Positions 41,679-51,572 of a DNA stretch of 64,000 nt are shown here, piece by piece (the first letter of the stretch is position 1; the number at the start of each line of letters is the position of its first letter). The notes beneath the pieces are model-generated. The model was not told where the DNA came from. It saw only the letters and a list, made by a program, of their open reading frames with translations, and did not search any database. Source of the DNA: Tranzscheliella williamsii (taxonomy: Eukaryota > Basidiomycota > Ustilaginomycetes > Ustilaginales > Ustilaginaceae); the NCBI GenBank assembly GCA_023212725.1, contig JALBYF010000029.1, forward strand, positions 155,024 through 219,023, given 5' to 3'. The position numbers and the translations under genes were made by a program.

Positions 41679-43895
41679 ATGGCCCCCATTTTCCACAACG
41701 ACAGTCTTCATGGCTTCAACGGCTTCGTCCATCCTCAGTCGCCCTTTACATCATCACCCAACGAGCAGCGCCACAACGATCCATCGAAAAACAGCAACTC
41801 CTCTCACGAACCCTTCTGGCTTCCCTCAGACCCTGCTACTGCCGCAGGTCCAGACAGCATGCAACACGACCCTTCACATCTTTCACGCGGTCTCTCCTAT
41901 CACGCTCTGCAGAGCGGGTCTGCCTTTCCCGACTCCTTCTCGGCGCCGCCCTCCTTCGCACCTACTCCCCCCTCCCACCAATCGGTCGGATTCTACGGCA
42001 GTCTTGCCAACCCATCGCCCTATATGCCTCAGCATCCTGCTTCCATGTGGAGGACTGGATCCGTCGGTACAGCTCTTGCCCACACTATGGACTCTTTCAC
42101 CCTAGTAGACGAGGCCAAGATGAGTGGCTCGCCCTATTGCTCTGGACAACCCTTCAACGTCAAATCCGAGCCTGAGTGCGACTCGTCCTTCCCACCCCCG
42201 CCCTTTGGCGCTTTGACGGGCTTCGCCAACGGCCCTCCTATGATGTCTACCATGAGTCTACCCGGTTATGCTAGACTATCTGATGCTGAATCTATGGCGT
42301 CGATTTCCTCGCCTAGTGCTACTTCTGACGCCACCGCTCCTCCCATGTCGGCCAGGCGAGGCGCCAAGAGGAAGTCACAAGCAGATGTTACCAACAATGC
42401 AGCCGACGCCACCGTAGGCGATACATCCGCTGCCGCCAAAGCGTCAAAGAAAACTGCCAAGCCAGCTGGGCAGCGTCGCCCTCCCCCCTCCGCTTCGCAC
42501 GTCACCGAGGCCGGCATGCCTTTCCCGGTCATCGACACTTCAGCCAAGCATTCCAGTCAATTCGTGCCGCCCGACACCTCTGGCCTGACAAAGCGGGAAG
42601 CGCGCCTCGTCAAGAACCGCGCCGCGGCCTTCCTCTCTCGACAACGTAAGCGAGAGCAATTCGAAGAAATGGAGGTCAAGTGCAGAGGGATCTCTATGCT
42701 CGTCTGGAAGATGTGGGAGTCTATTGCCGGCCCCGATGCCCCCTTTGAGAAGCTTGAGTCTACCGATCTGCCCTCCCTTCTGGCGAATGAAGATCCTATG
42801 GCACGCGCCTGTCTCGAAGAAGTCATCTGCAAGAAGGGTGCGTCCATTGCACCGACCGCAGACGAGTTGTCGGCTGCTGAAGGCACTCCTGGGCCCGAGG
42901 CATCTCAATCTATGAGTTCTCAGCGATCCTCTTCGGTTGTCCAGAGCCACTTTGACTCTCCTACCGCTTCTATGCAGCTGCAGCAGCAGCTTAATGGCGC
43001 CAAGGACGAGATTGCACGCTTGCGGTCGGACCTCGCCTCTTGCCTTGAGCGAGAGAAGGTACATTTCGATGAGCTCAACGCTTTGCGAATGAACTCAGCA
43101 TCTGCCGCTTCCTCGCTGTACAGCGCTTCCCCGACATCACAATCTCCAGCTTCTACCACCTGGCTGGCCACGCAAGTGCCGTCTCAGCCAGGCGCTCGAC
43201 AGCTTGGCGCATCTGCTGGCCATGGTGCACTGCCGTTTCGAGGCACTCAGGGAGGCGAACTGCCTCTTTTCGTTGCCGATTCGCCTCTCGCCAAGTACAC
43301 CTTCGGTGGCCATGGCTCGCCCAACTTCAGTCTCGGCCAGTTTCTCGAAGCGCCTGAAAATGCATTCGACCTGACAAAGACGCCGACGCTGTCGATGTTC
43401 TCTGAGAACGCTCTGCGCAACCAAGCGTTCAGAGAGCAGTCCAGCCAGAAGATCAACAATGGGCTGGGCCTGGACTATCGGACGAGCGCCTCGCTTCCGT
43501 CGTCCCCATCGACGGCATCTTCCACTTCTCACGACAGTATTGCTCCCACAAAGGGCTTGGCGATTCTCGGGTGTGCCGGCAAGCCGGCCAGCCCATGGTC
43601 GATGATGCTTGTGCTTGCCGGCATGGCGCTGATGGGTGCGCTGCCCAAAAGCAAGGCGCAACTTCTCCGGCCCGCTCGCTTCCCGCTGGGGAGCCTGCTG
43701 GCGCCAGCGGACACCTCGAAGGTGCCCTCGCTGATCCGCGACGGACGGACACACCTAGGCCAGATGTCCGGCAACCCGTCGTCGCACCTCTCGCAAGACG
43801 ATTTGTCTCTGGAGATGGATCTCGACAACGCGACGTTGGCCGACGATGCGGACGAAAAAGCCACGCGGCCCATCCCTACTGCTTCCTCTGGCTGA
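41679..43895 (+). CDS. bZIP transcription factor with displaced coiled coil and C-terminal hydrophobic segment
   Basis: The protein is 738 aa from ATG 41679; the frame is open further up, but only with a TTG start. The basic region lies at about 303-326 (LTKREARLVKNRAAAFLSRQRKRE) with the invariant N-x7-R arrangement, NRAAAFLSR. It resembles ATF6/CREB3 basic regions (KNR...SR..K.E) more than Hac1 or Atf1. The following heptads read M, I, M, P instead of leucines, so the usual zipper is weak. A better coiled coil appears at about 433-470. Residues 640-656 (PWSMMLVLAGMALMGALP region) are hydrophobic and could be a membrane anchor. The N-terminal 300 residues are Ser/Pro-rich, as in activation domains. 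A nuclear bZIP is certain; the membrane-tethered reading is inference. Convergent with USO1. Confidence 0.8.
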   Translation: MAPIFHNDSLHGFNGFVHPQSPFTSSPNEQRHNDPSKNSNSSHEPFWLPSDPATAAGPDSMQHDPSHLSRGLSYHALQSGSAFPDSFSAPPSFAPTPPSHQSVGFYGSLANPSPYMPQHPASMWRTGSVGTALAHTMDSFTLVDEAKMSGSPYCSGQPFNVKSEPECDSSFPPPPFGALTGFANGPPMMSTMSLPGYARLSDAESMASISSPSATSDATAPPMSARRGAKRKSQADVTNNAADATVGDTSAAAKASKKTAKPAGQRRPPPSASHVTEAGMPFPVIDTSAKHSSQFVPPDTSGLTKREARLVKNRAAAFLSRQRKREQFEEMEVKCRGISMLVWKMWESIAGPDAPFEKLESTDLPSLLANEDPMARACLEEVICKKGASIAPTADELSAAEGTPGPEASQSMSSQRSSSVVQSHFDSPTASMQLQQQLNGAKDEIARLRSDLASCLEREKVHFDELNALRMNSASAASSLYSASPTSQSPASTTWLATQVPSQPGARQLGASAGHGALPFRGTQGGELPLFVADSPLAKYTFGGHGSPNFSLGQFLEAPENAFDLTKTPTLSMFSENALRNQAFREQSSQKINNGLGLDYRTSASLPSSPSTASSTSHDSIAPTKGLAILGCAGKPASPWSMMLVLAGMALMGALPKSKAQLLRPARFPLGSLLAPADTSKVPSLIRDGRTHLGQMSGNPSSHLSQDDLSLEMDLDNATLADDADEKATRPIPTASSG

Positions 43896-44339
43896 CCTGT
43901 TCGGCGACCTAGCCACCGACGGTTGGTTATCGCTTGGAGCCTGCCATTGCCTTTTTCCCTTACCACGACGCAGCGGCGCAGCCCGCGTCGCTTTCTGCAT
44001 AGCCCGACCGCCTCCCGACCAACTCTGTACTATCACCCATCCATCCTACTGTATACTTGCCCACGCGCCCCGTTCGCCTTCTCTTTCGGCCCGCCTCGGT
44101 TGCCCTTTGCCTCGCTCCGTTCTACGTGGAACCGAAACTGCCGAGCTGGACTCTGCGTTTCGCCGGATACACGCCCACGCTACTGGTGCCACGGTGCTCT
44201 TTCGACTTCGACCCCGGGAAGCCCCGCGCCTGGCGTGGGTGCTTCCATGCCGGAATCCGCATGTATATTCTCACTCGCGCTGCTGTGAATGGAGCACTGC
44301 TTTGTTGCTATGGTGTGCGATGCTGTGGTGTGCGGGGGT
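43896..44339. other. Convergent intergenic region, bZIP / USO1
   Basis: 3' regions of two convergent genes; no gene seen. Confidence 0.6.
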
Positions 44340-47300
44340 TTAGTCGACGTCGCTGTCGTCGGCGTCGTCGTCCGAGACGGGCTGGGCGAGGGCACGCAGG
44401 CGCGCCTTGTCCGCGTTGCGCTTCTGGGTGAGCTCCTCGAGCAGGACGAGGAGGTCTTCGTTCTCCTTGGCCAGGTCGTCTTTTTCGGCCTGGAGCGGTT
44501 CGAGCGCGGCGAGACGTGCCTGGAGTGTGGTCTTTTCGTGCTCTAGTGCGGTTTTCTCGTCGGTGAGTACGGTCTTTTCGTGCTCGAGTGCGGTGAGAGT
44601 GTCGGGGTCGGGGGTGTGGACGCGGGCGGTGAGCTCGGAGTTGCGCGCCTCGAGCTGGGCGAGCTGTTGCTCGAGGTGGGTGGTGTCGGGGCGGGCGGAG
44701 AGGGCGGATTCGAGCTCGGCGATGCGGGCGGCGTGCTTCTGCTGCAGCTCGTCGTGCGCGGCCTGGAGCGCGGCGAGCTGCTTGGCCGCAGTGCGGTCTG
44801 GCGTGGCGCGCGCCAGGTCCGCGGTGAGCTGGAGCAGCTTGGCGCCCGCCGCTTCTTCGCGGGCACGCGCGTCGTCGAGCTGCGCCGCCACATCGGCATG
44901 CGCACCCCGCAGCCGCGCCACCTCGCCCTCGAGCGCCGCCACCTCCCCACCCCCCGCCTCCCGCGCTGCCTCGGCCGCCGCCAACCGCGCCTGTAACTCG
45001 CCAACCTGCACCTCCTGCGCCTCCAGTACCTCCGCCACCCGCTTCTCGAGCACCTCGATCTCGCGCGCCTGCCGCTGCACCGTATCCCGCAGCACTTCCC
45101 CCTGCCGCTGTGCATCCAGCAGCTCCGCCGGCACCGCCGCCTGCGCTGCCGACGAAGACCCCGGCTCCACCAGGATCGCCTTCTGCATCGCTGTCGCGTT
45201 CAGCCGCCAGAACTCCACAAAGGACCACTCGAACCAGAGCCCCACGCGCCGTCGCTTCGACAGATGCCCCAGCCCGTTCACCTCGAGATCCTTGTCTTGC
45301 GCCTCCTCGTCGGCCTTGGCCCGGTCCTCCGGCCGCGCGTTATCCTGCTCAGCGGACGTATGCGCAGCGGCAGCTACCGCCACCGCCGCCGCGGCCGCCT
45401 TGGCTTCAGCCTCTTGCTTTGCACGGAACGCGTCCGCCTCTGCTTCCTCCTCGATACGGATCAGCTGGTCCAGGGTGTCCGGAGTGACTTCACGGAAGCG
45501 GACGTCGTCCGACACTCTGGCGATGCGGACAGCAAACTGGTCGGCACCGATGCGGGAATGCAAGATGGGGTGGATGGTGGCGCGTGTAACCGCCGCCTTG
45601 CCTGGATCCGTGTCAAACTCGTAGGCGACGCCGAGGAGGAAAGCAGCGAGACCCTGGATGAGAGGATCGATGCCCGACGACTGGGCGACGGGCTGTATAA
45701 CCGCCTGCAAAGTGGCCGACTCGGAGAGGAAGTCGCGCACGCTGAGAGGAGACTGGTGCAGCCATGTAGAGAGAAGGACTAGGTAGCCTACCATGATCCT
45801 GGTCCAGTCGGCGGCAGAGAAGGAAGACAGCGTGACAGAGGCGCCCATAGCGCCGGCTCGTTCCTTGCGGACCGCATCGGCCAGCTCACGCTCGGCAAGC
45901 GTCAGGTTGCCTACAATCACCTGGATCAACGAAGACGGTGCGTCGTCATCGTCATCGTCGTTGTCATCATCGCCGTCCGTCTCCGGCTTGGTGTTGCGCT
46001 TGACAATAGAGCCATCCGCCGTCAGGGCAACCGTTCGAGCCGCCTCCTTGGCGGTCTCGCTGCCTTTCAGGACGTGGGAGAATAGCATCGACGCGAATAG
46101 ATACTTGTAAGCGTCAGAACGGTCAGAGGAAGCCCGCGCCGAAGGATTTTCTGTCAGCCCCTCGACTAGGAGCTTTCCAGCGCCAGTGAAGGCGGCTTGG
46201 GCGTCGGCTTCGGATGCGTTGCCATCAGGGATCATGCTGCCGATGATGGAGAGACGAGCGTCCATGTTGTCTGCTACGTAAGCACGGAAGCAACTGATGG
46301 CGGCGCCACGCAGGCCGAGGCCTCCTGTCGCGCCCGGCGTGCCGAGAGCTAGGGCGACGAGGGCATGGACGGCGGACTGCGTTGGGCCGCGGGCGTATGC
46401 CCGTTCCGCTGGTGCATGCTGCGGCGGGTTCTCCCCGGAAGGCCGCCCGGCTTCGGAGATGGCATCAGACTGCGGGTTTGCGTCGGCGTCAGACAAGTGT
46501 ACGGGCTGTATCTGAAGCGTCGACAAGAGGTCTTGATTGGGCCTGGAAGCTTGCAGCAAAGAGGCCAAGACGTGCAGGGCCTGCGCTTTTAGGCTGGCAG
46601 GGGCGGTGGAGCCAAGGGCGATGTCCAGCAGGCACTTGGTCAAGCCGCACTGCAGCATGGCATTCTGGTTGGTCCTGCGTCCTTCACCTTGGCCGCCGAT
46701 CAGGAGACCAGCAATCTCCAGGACGAGCTTGGCATTGACCACCTTCTGTTGATCCCAATCCTGGAAGCAGAAGGCCTCGAGCTGGCGAGCATATTCGTGC
46801 TCCGCCTGCTTGGACGGGAAGGTCTGGTTAGCAGGGCTGGGAGGGTAGAACAGAAGAGGCGCGAGCATGGGGACGGAGAGCGTCTCGCGAAAGTAGTTTT
46901 GATTCGAGACGTTGTATCGCAGCAAAGCTTCGAGGCCCTCCAGGGCGTCCTGTACAATGACGCCGCCTTCGATACGGCCCTCGGCGGCGCAGACGTCGAG
47001 GAGCTTCTCGAAAGCACCCTCGAAAGCGACGAGCTTCTGGATGTCGGCGTTGCCATAGACAAGATGGGGAAGCAGGAGCAAGGCTTCGTTCCGGACGATC
47101 TCTGCGGATGAGCCTGCGCCTTCGGCGAGGCATTCTAGCACGGCACCGCAGCCGCCAGGTGCGACGAGGACATGGTCCTGTACTCTGTGCGGTCGATTGC
47201 GGAGCAGAGAGCCCAAAAGCTGAAGGGAGGCGAATCTGGTGTAGAAGGCGCGATCGGGCGCTAGCAGAGGCAAGAGGCAGTGCAGCGGGCCAGGCTCTCG

Positions 47301-47360
47301 GAGAAAGATGTCGGTATGTTGCAGGCCAGGCGGAGGCCCAGTATCCTGCTGTTTGCGCCT

Positions 47361-47400
<40 letters not shown>

Positions 47401-47780
47401 GGTTGTTGGTGGTTGTGATGGTGCTGCGATGTGTGGTGCTGCTGTTGCGGCGCATGTGCTGGAGCTTGGCTCTGGACCTCGCAAAGGGTGATGCAGCACT
47501 CAACAAGGGCTCTGGCGAGTTCCTCGTCTTTTGCGTCCCTCTGAAGCGACACCAGGAGGGCTGGCAGGGCCTTGTCGCCAACAGCACGGTTGTGGTCTCT
47601 GCTCAGACCTTTCAGAGCAAGGACGGCGGCTCTGCGATCCTCGAGGGAAAGCTGAGCCTCATCGGCCTTGAGAAGACGCTCGGCAAGTGTCTGTATGGTA
47701 GCGGTAGCAGACTGGTTGCCCCCGCCCGGCTTGGCGAGTTGCGAGTACTGCTGCCGGAGAAAGTCGAAGCTGTGCAGCAT
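44340..47780 (-). CDS. USO1: Vesicle-tethering golgin Uso1/p115
   Basis: This homodimeric tether links ER-derived vesicles to the Golgi. It has 1146 aa in one exon. The head is an armadillo-like globular domain (about 1-760) with p115 family segments such as QNYFRETLSVPMLAPLL and RTNQNAMLQCGLTKCLLDIAL. A Uso1 second head block (MVGYLVLLSTWLHQSP...) follows. The coiled-coil tail covers about 885-1120 and the protein ends in the acidic DDDADDSDVD tail, as in p115. The tail is much shorter than in yeast Uso1 (1790 aa) and similar to animal p115. A Gln/His-rich insertion (about 108-145) interrupts the head and includes 13 consecutive Gln. The start ATG (47780-47778) is clear. Confidence 0.87.
47364..47399 (-). 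repeat. (CAG)12 trinucleotide repeat in USO1 (polyglutamine)
   Basis: Twelve uninterrupted CTG triplets on the + strand read CAG on the coding strand and encode most of a run of 13 glutamines. Flanking codons are mixed CAA/CAG/CAC, giving a Q/H-rich loop. Confidence 0.9.
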
Positions 47781-48460
47781 GATGGCGAAGTGGTCGGTCT
47801 ATGCAAGCGCTGGAGGGGTTCAGTAGCGCAGCAGCAGTGCAAAGCTGCTGAGAGAAGCCGTCGCGACGCCGATATGGGAGCAGAAGGAGGGAGAGGGGGA
47901 GGAGGGAGTGGGTTGATGACACGGTCCGTGTTGTGAGTTCCTAAATAGTAAGGGCGATGATATATGCAGCGCGCACGGCTCCAGAACGCCATCCACGAGG
48001 TGGCACCGTAGGATGTTAGGTTTTGGTGTTCCACCGAGAGGGGTGTTAAGCCAGGGTTGAAGCCAGGGTGTTAAGCCCGTCGTCCTGCTTAAGAGGTGGC
48101 TCACCATCGTAATCCACTTACCACTCACCACCTCTCGTCTCGCCCTGGCTTGCGACCATGCAGAACACTGACAAGTCAGGTACAGAGCTCAGCGCTGTAC
48201 GCGCTATGGCGTGTAGCCAGCAGAGATCAGTCTGGTAGACAGACACACGACCACACATGCACACGTTTATGACGGCACGGAGGCGTTGAAGGATGCTGTT
48301 TTACAGGGAGGGTTATGGCTCGGTCATGTCAGATGCAGAGAAGCGGATAGCCGGGGCAGAATGTACAGGAAGGAAACATGCAGAGAAAGATGGGCGAGGC
48401 AAGGGTAGGTGAGCAGGCAAGAGGCATGGACAAGGGCGGCGCTTCGACAGCGGAGCGAGA
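47781..48460. other. Intergenic, USO1 promoter / NTF2-like 3' end
   Basis: No gene. A short direct repeat of GTGTTAAGCC occurs twice around 48043-48078. Confidence 0.5.
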
Positions 48461-49346
48461 TTAGTGCTCCATGTCGGCGTTGGTGCCGGTGCTGTGGGCT
48501 GGCGAGCCGGGGATGATGGCTTGTCGGAGGCCCGAGCGGTTGGCGAACAGCGCGGTCGGCTTGGCCTTCATGTGGTGTTTTCTCTTGGCCAGGTTCAGCT
48601 TGGACGTGACCGGCGAGAGCTGTGCGTCGGTGGGCGAGTAGAAGCTGTTGGCGGCGGCGGCGCGCGCGGCGAGCGGGGCCGTCGCCTTTCGGTGGCCCTC
48701 CTCCTCGACGAGCGACGAGACCTTTCCATCCAGTGGCTTGCGCTTGATGACAACGAGCGAGTGCATCGTTTTCACGTCTTGTTGGCTGTCCGACAGGCTC
48801 AAGATCTGGTCCAGCACAATCGTTCGCAGCGGCAGCGACTCGGGCGTCACGAGCAGCCTCTGTCGAAGCGATCGCTGTGGGTAGGGCTGTCACAGAGGAG
48901 ATAGATCACGAGGTCAGCAATACATCCTATGCTATTGGCAGAGGCAGGAGCGGCTACGTACCGAAAGGAGCTCGGTGAACTTGGCTCTGATGTTGGATGG
49001 GCCGACAACTACATCACCGGTAGGGAGCGTAATGATGGCCTCGTTGGCAAAGATGCTGAAGCATTCATCACTGGCGTTGGTAGAGGTGTAAATCTGCGCC
49101 AAGCGAAATAGAGCCGAAAGCACGAGCAGGTGGCATATAGGCATACATGCAAGTGGATGAAGGAGGGCGAGGTCAGTATCGCTTGTCTGAGAGCCTATCT
49201 ACTACCGAGAGCGGCGGGACGCTTACCTCGTGGAGAGCTTGGAGGAGGTCAGTTTCGTCTTCTTTGGGCTGCCTTTCCGGAAGAAGCTTCGAGTGCTCGG
49301 GGGCGAGGCCGGCGGCGTTGAGGCGGGTGTTGGATCCGAGGAACAT
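48461..49346 (-). CDS. NTF2-like fold protein of unknown function
   Basis: A three-exon gene was assembled from splice signals: 49227-49346, 48962-49093 and 48461-48886, giving 225 aa. Donors are GTAAGC and GTACGT, acceptors GCGCAG and GACAG, introns 133 and 75 nt. All exon junctions fall between codons. The middle (exon 2) reads like the NTF2 superfamily: LQALHEIYTSTNASDECFS leads to FANEAIITLPTGDVVVGPSNI and an FTELLS helix, the usual pattern of a small cone-shaped domain. The C-terminal third is basic and disordered (KLNLAKRKHHMKAKP). A link with nuclear transport is not implied by the fold. No catalytic residues are evident. Divergent from the kinase-like gene. Confidence 0.6.
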
Positions 49347-50292
49347 ACTTGACTGCTGCTTGCTTGTAGACGGTGAGTGTCGGAGAGGTGCTTTCGGTCT
49401 GCTCTGCAGAGGTAGAGACGAAGGGGGAGAGAGGTCCGAGGCTAGGGGTCTTGAGGTCAAGGGAAAAAGGAGGCTGGGATCTTGAGGTCGGTGGGGGTCA
49501 GGTCCAAGGCGTGGCAGACTTGAGGCCAAGGGCCTTTTATTGCAAATGGCGAGCCGGGCCAGCGGGAGGCGGAGCGCAAGATCAAGTAGAATCTACTTGC
49601 CCCATTCGCACGCATGACATAGGCTTGCCAGCTCCCCGACGGTAGCCGCGCTTGATCGACAGCGGCTTGCCTTTTTCAAAGTGTGCGTCGCTTGGGCTGA
49701 ACAATGAACAAGCTGTACGTGCATGTATGTGCGAGGCAAGCGCTTGGCTTAGCCTTAAACGCTACATACAAACGAGGAAAGTGATGTCATGCGTGAGGCG
49801 GTGGGCTGCAGATACAAACGGAACAAGATGACCGACCGCACAAGGCTGAAGAGACAAGTTTCTGCTGCGTGCGCTGCCGTTGAAGGAGTATCTACAAAGC
49901 ACCAGTTGCACGTTCCCTCGCCCTCCTACTTCCTCTTCTGATTTCACTCTCCCGGTTCATATGCAAAAGCTCATATGCCGGCCATCCTGCCGAGGAAGCT
50001 CTAAGTACATTGACCCATTATCTTTTCAAGGGTAGACGAACTTGTCCTCCTGCTCCGGGTCTGTGGGGCCAGGTCAGACGTACATGGTGTTGGCAGTATG
50101 GGTGGGTGAGTGTTGCTTGTCCCCGTCAATAACACACGCAACGCGAAGCATGGCGAGTTTCGAGCTTGCTTGTCACGTGCACGGAGAAGAAGCCTATGTT
50201 AGAGCGGGACGTGCCACGGCGGACTTGGACGTGGAGCGGCGCTGCAGCTTGTTGGTACCTTTCTTCTCTGCCGGTGCTCATGCGACGCAGCT
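49347..50292. other. Divergent intergenic region, NTF2-like / kinase-like
   Basis: A 946-bp shared 5' space. It contains a CACGTG palindrome near 50175. No gene is supported. Confidence 0.55.
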
Positions 50293-51399
50293 ATGAAACA
50301 AGGCGGCCTCGGCGACGTCCTGACGCCGCTCCTGCCGGCGGGCTGTGAGCTGGTAGGAGCGGAGCATCTGGCGGAGTTGTGGGCAGGGTACGGCGACATC
50401 TACCGCGTCGAGCTGGCGATGGGGGGGAAGAGGATGAGCAAGATCGTCAAGAGGATTTCGGCGCCTGCGCTGGGGACGGAGGGCGGGGGGGATGAGGGGC
50501 ATCTGCGCAAGATGCTGTCGTACCGGGTCGAGGCGAATTTCTACCGCGAGTATGCGGGCGCGATTACGGAGGGTGGAGGGTGCGAGGTGCCGCGGCTGTT
50601 TGCGTCGTCGGTGGGGGCGGGGGGGGAGGTGGTGGTGCTGGAGGATCTGGCGCCGACGTATGCGGCGATGGGGGAGCGGCGGGGGGTGTTGACGGCAGCG
50701 CAGGGTGTGAGGGCGGTCGAGTGGCTGGCGGCGTTCCACGCGCGGACGTGGGATGTCGAGACGGGCAGCATCGCCTGCACCTGCCCCCCGCCGCTGCTCG
50801 CCGCGCGCTGGGACGGCGACGGCCTCTGGCAGCACGGCGGCTACAGCTACCTTGCCACGCGCACCGCCGAGCTCCGCGCCATCCCCCCCGCCGATAAATG
50901 GCACCGCCTCGGCCTCCACCCAGCCTCGCCTCTCCCCCGCGCCGTCGACTGGGGCCTCAACAACCCCCCAGATCGATCCCGCCTCAGCCTCGTCCACGGC
51001 GATGTCAAGGCGGCCAACATGGCATTCTCCCGCGACACATCCCAGATGGCCATGTACGACTTCCAGTACGTCGGCAAAGGCCTCGGCGTCCAGGACCTCG
51101 CCAAGCTCCTCACCACCGCCATCTCCGCCGACCAGCTCGCGCGCGGCGGTGAGCTCAGCCTCCTCCGCCACTACCACACCGCCCTCTGCCAGCGCCTTCC
51201 CGCCAACGCCGGTTACGCGTTCGACCAGCTCGTGCACGACTGGGAGCTCGCGCTGGTCAGCTGGGTCCGCTTCCTCGCCGGCTGGAGCGGCGGCTTCTGG
51301 GGCAACGTCGACTGGCTCACCCAGCGTGTCGAAGCGTTGCTCACCGACCAAACATGGACGCGCAACGTGATCCAGCAATGGGAGCAGGCACAGACATAG
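50293..51399 (+). CDS. Aminoglycoside phosphotransferase/CHK-like small-molecule kinase
   Basis: This 368-aa single-exon protein has a protein-kinase-like fold of the EcKL/DUF227 and choline kinase type; such enzymes phosphorylate small alcohols or amines and the substrate here is unknown. The putative ATP-binding lysine is K53 in SKIVKRI, followed by a conserved E in the next helix (YRVEANFYREY). VVLEDL is the hinge. The catalytic loop is LVHGDVKAANMAF with D237 and N242, and the metal-binding motif is MYDFQYVGKGLG with D256. These residues are all intact, so it should be active. The 5' half is very G-rich. It is convergent with POB3, 173 bp away. No biosynthetic partner lies next to it. Confidence 0.75.
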   Translation: MKQGGLGDVLTPLLPAGCELVGAEHLAELWAGYGDIYRVELAMGGKRMSKIVKRISAPALGTEGGGDEGHLRKMLSYRVEANFYREYAGAITEGGGCEVPRLFASSVGAGGEVVVLEDLAPTYAAMGERRGVLTAAQGVRAVEWLAAFHARTWDVETGSIACTCPPPLLAARWDGDGLWQHGGYSYLATRTAELRAIPPADKWHRLGLHPASPLPRAVDWGLNNPPDRSRLSLVHGDVKAANMAFSRDTSQMAMYDFQYVGKGLGVQDLAKLLTTAISADQLARGGELSLLRHYHTALCQRLPANAGYAFDQLVHDWELALVSWVRFLAGWSGGFWGNVDWLTQRVEALLTDQTWTRNVIQQWEQAQT

Positions 51400-51572
51400 T
51401 CATTTTTCCACAATACTTCCACCGCCATAGGTAGGATGCCGAAGTTGGGCGACATGCCTGCGTGAGAGAGGTAAGAATACAGCGGGTGCGGTAAAGCGAG
51501 ACCGATCGTGGCGAGTGGGATGCGGAGCCGGCGGTGGCGAGCGGGGATAGGCCGGAGAGGCGGCGGTTGTGC

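Noticed and set aside
41679..43895. Reading the bZIP gene as the Hac1/Cib1 unfolded-protein regulator
   Set aside because: The basic region differs from Hac1/XBP1, and I saw no convincing pair of Ire1-type hairpin splice sites.
48043..48078. Short GTGTTAAGCC direct repeat as a second LTR end
   Set aside because: No TG...CA unit or target duplication is associated; too short to call.
50278..51378. 366-aa frame antisense to the kinase-like gene
   Set aside because: The + strand frame has an intact kinase active site; the opposite frame ends in Arg/Pro/His-rich low complexity.
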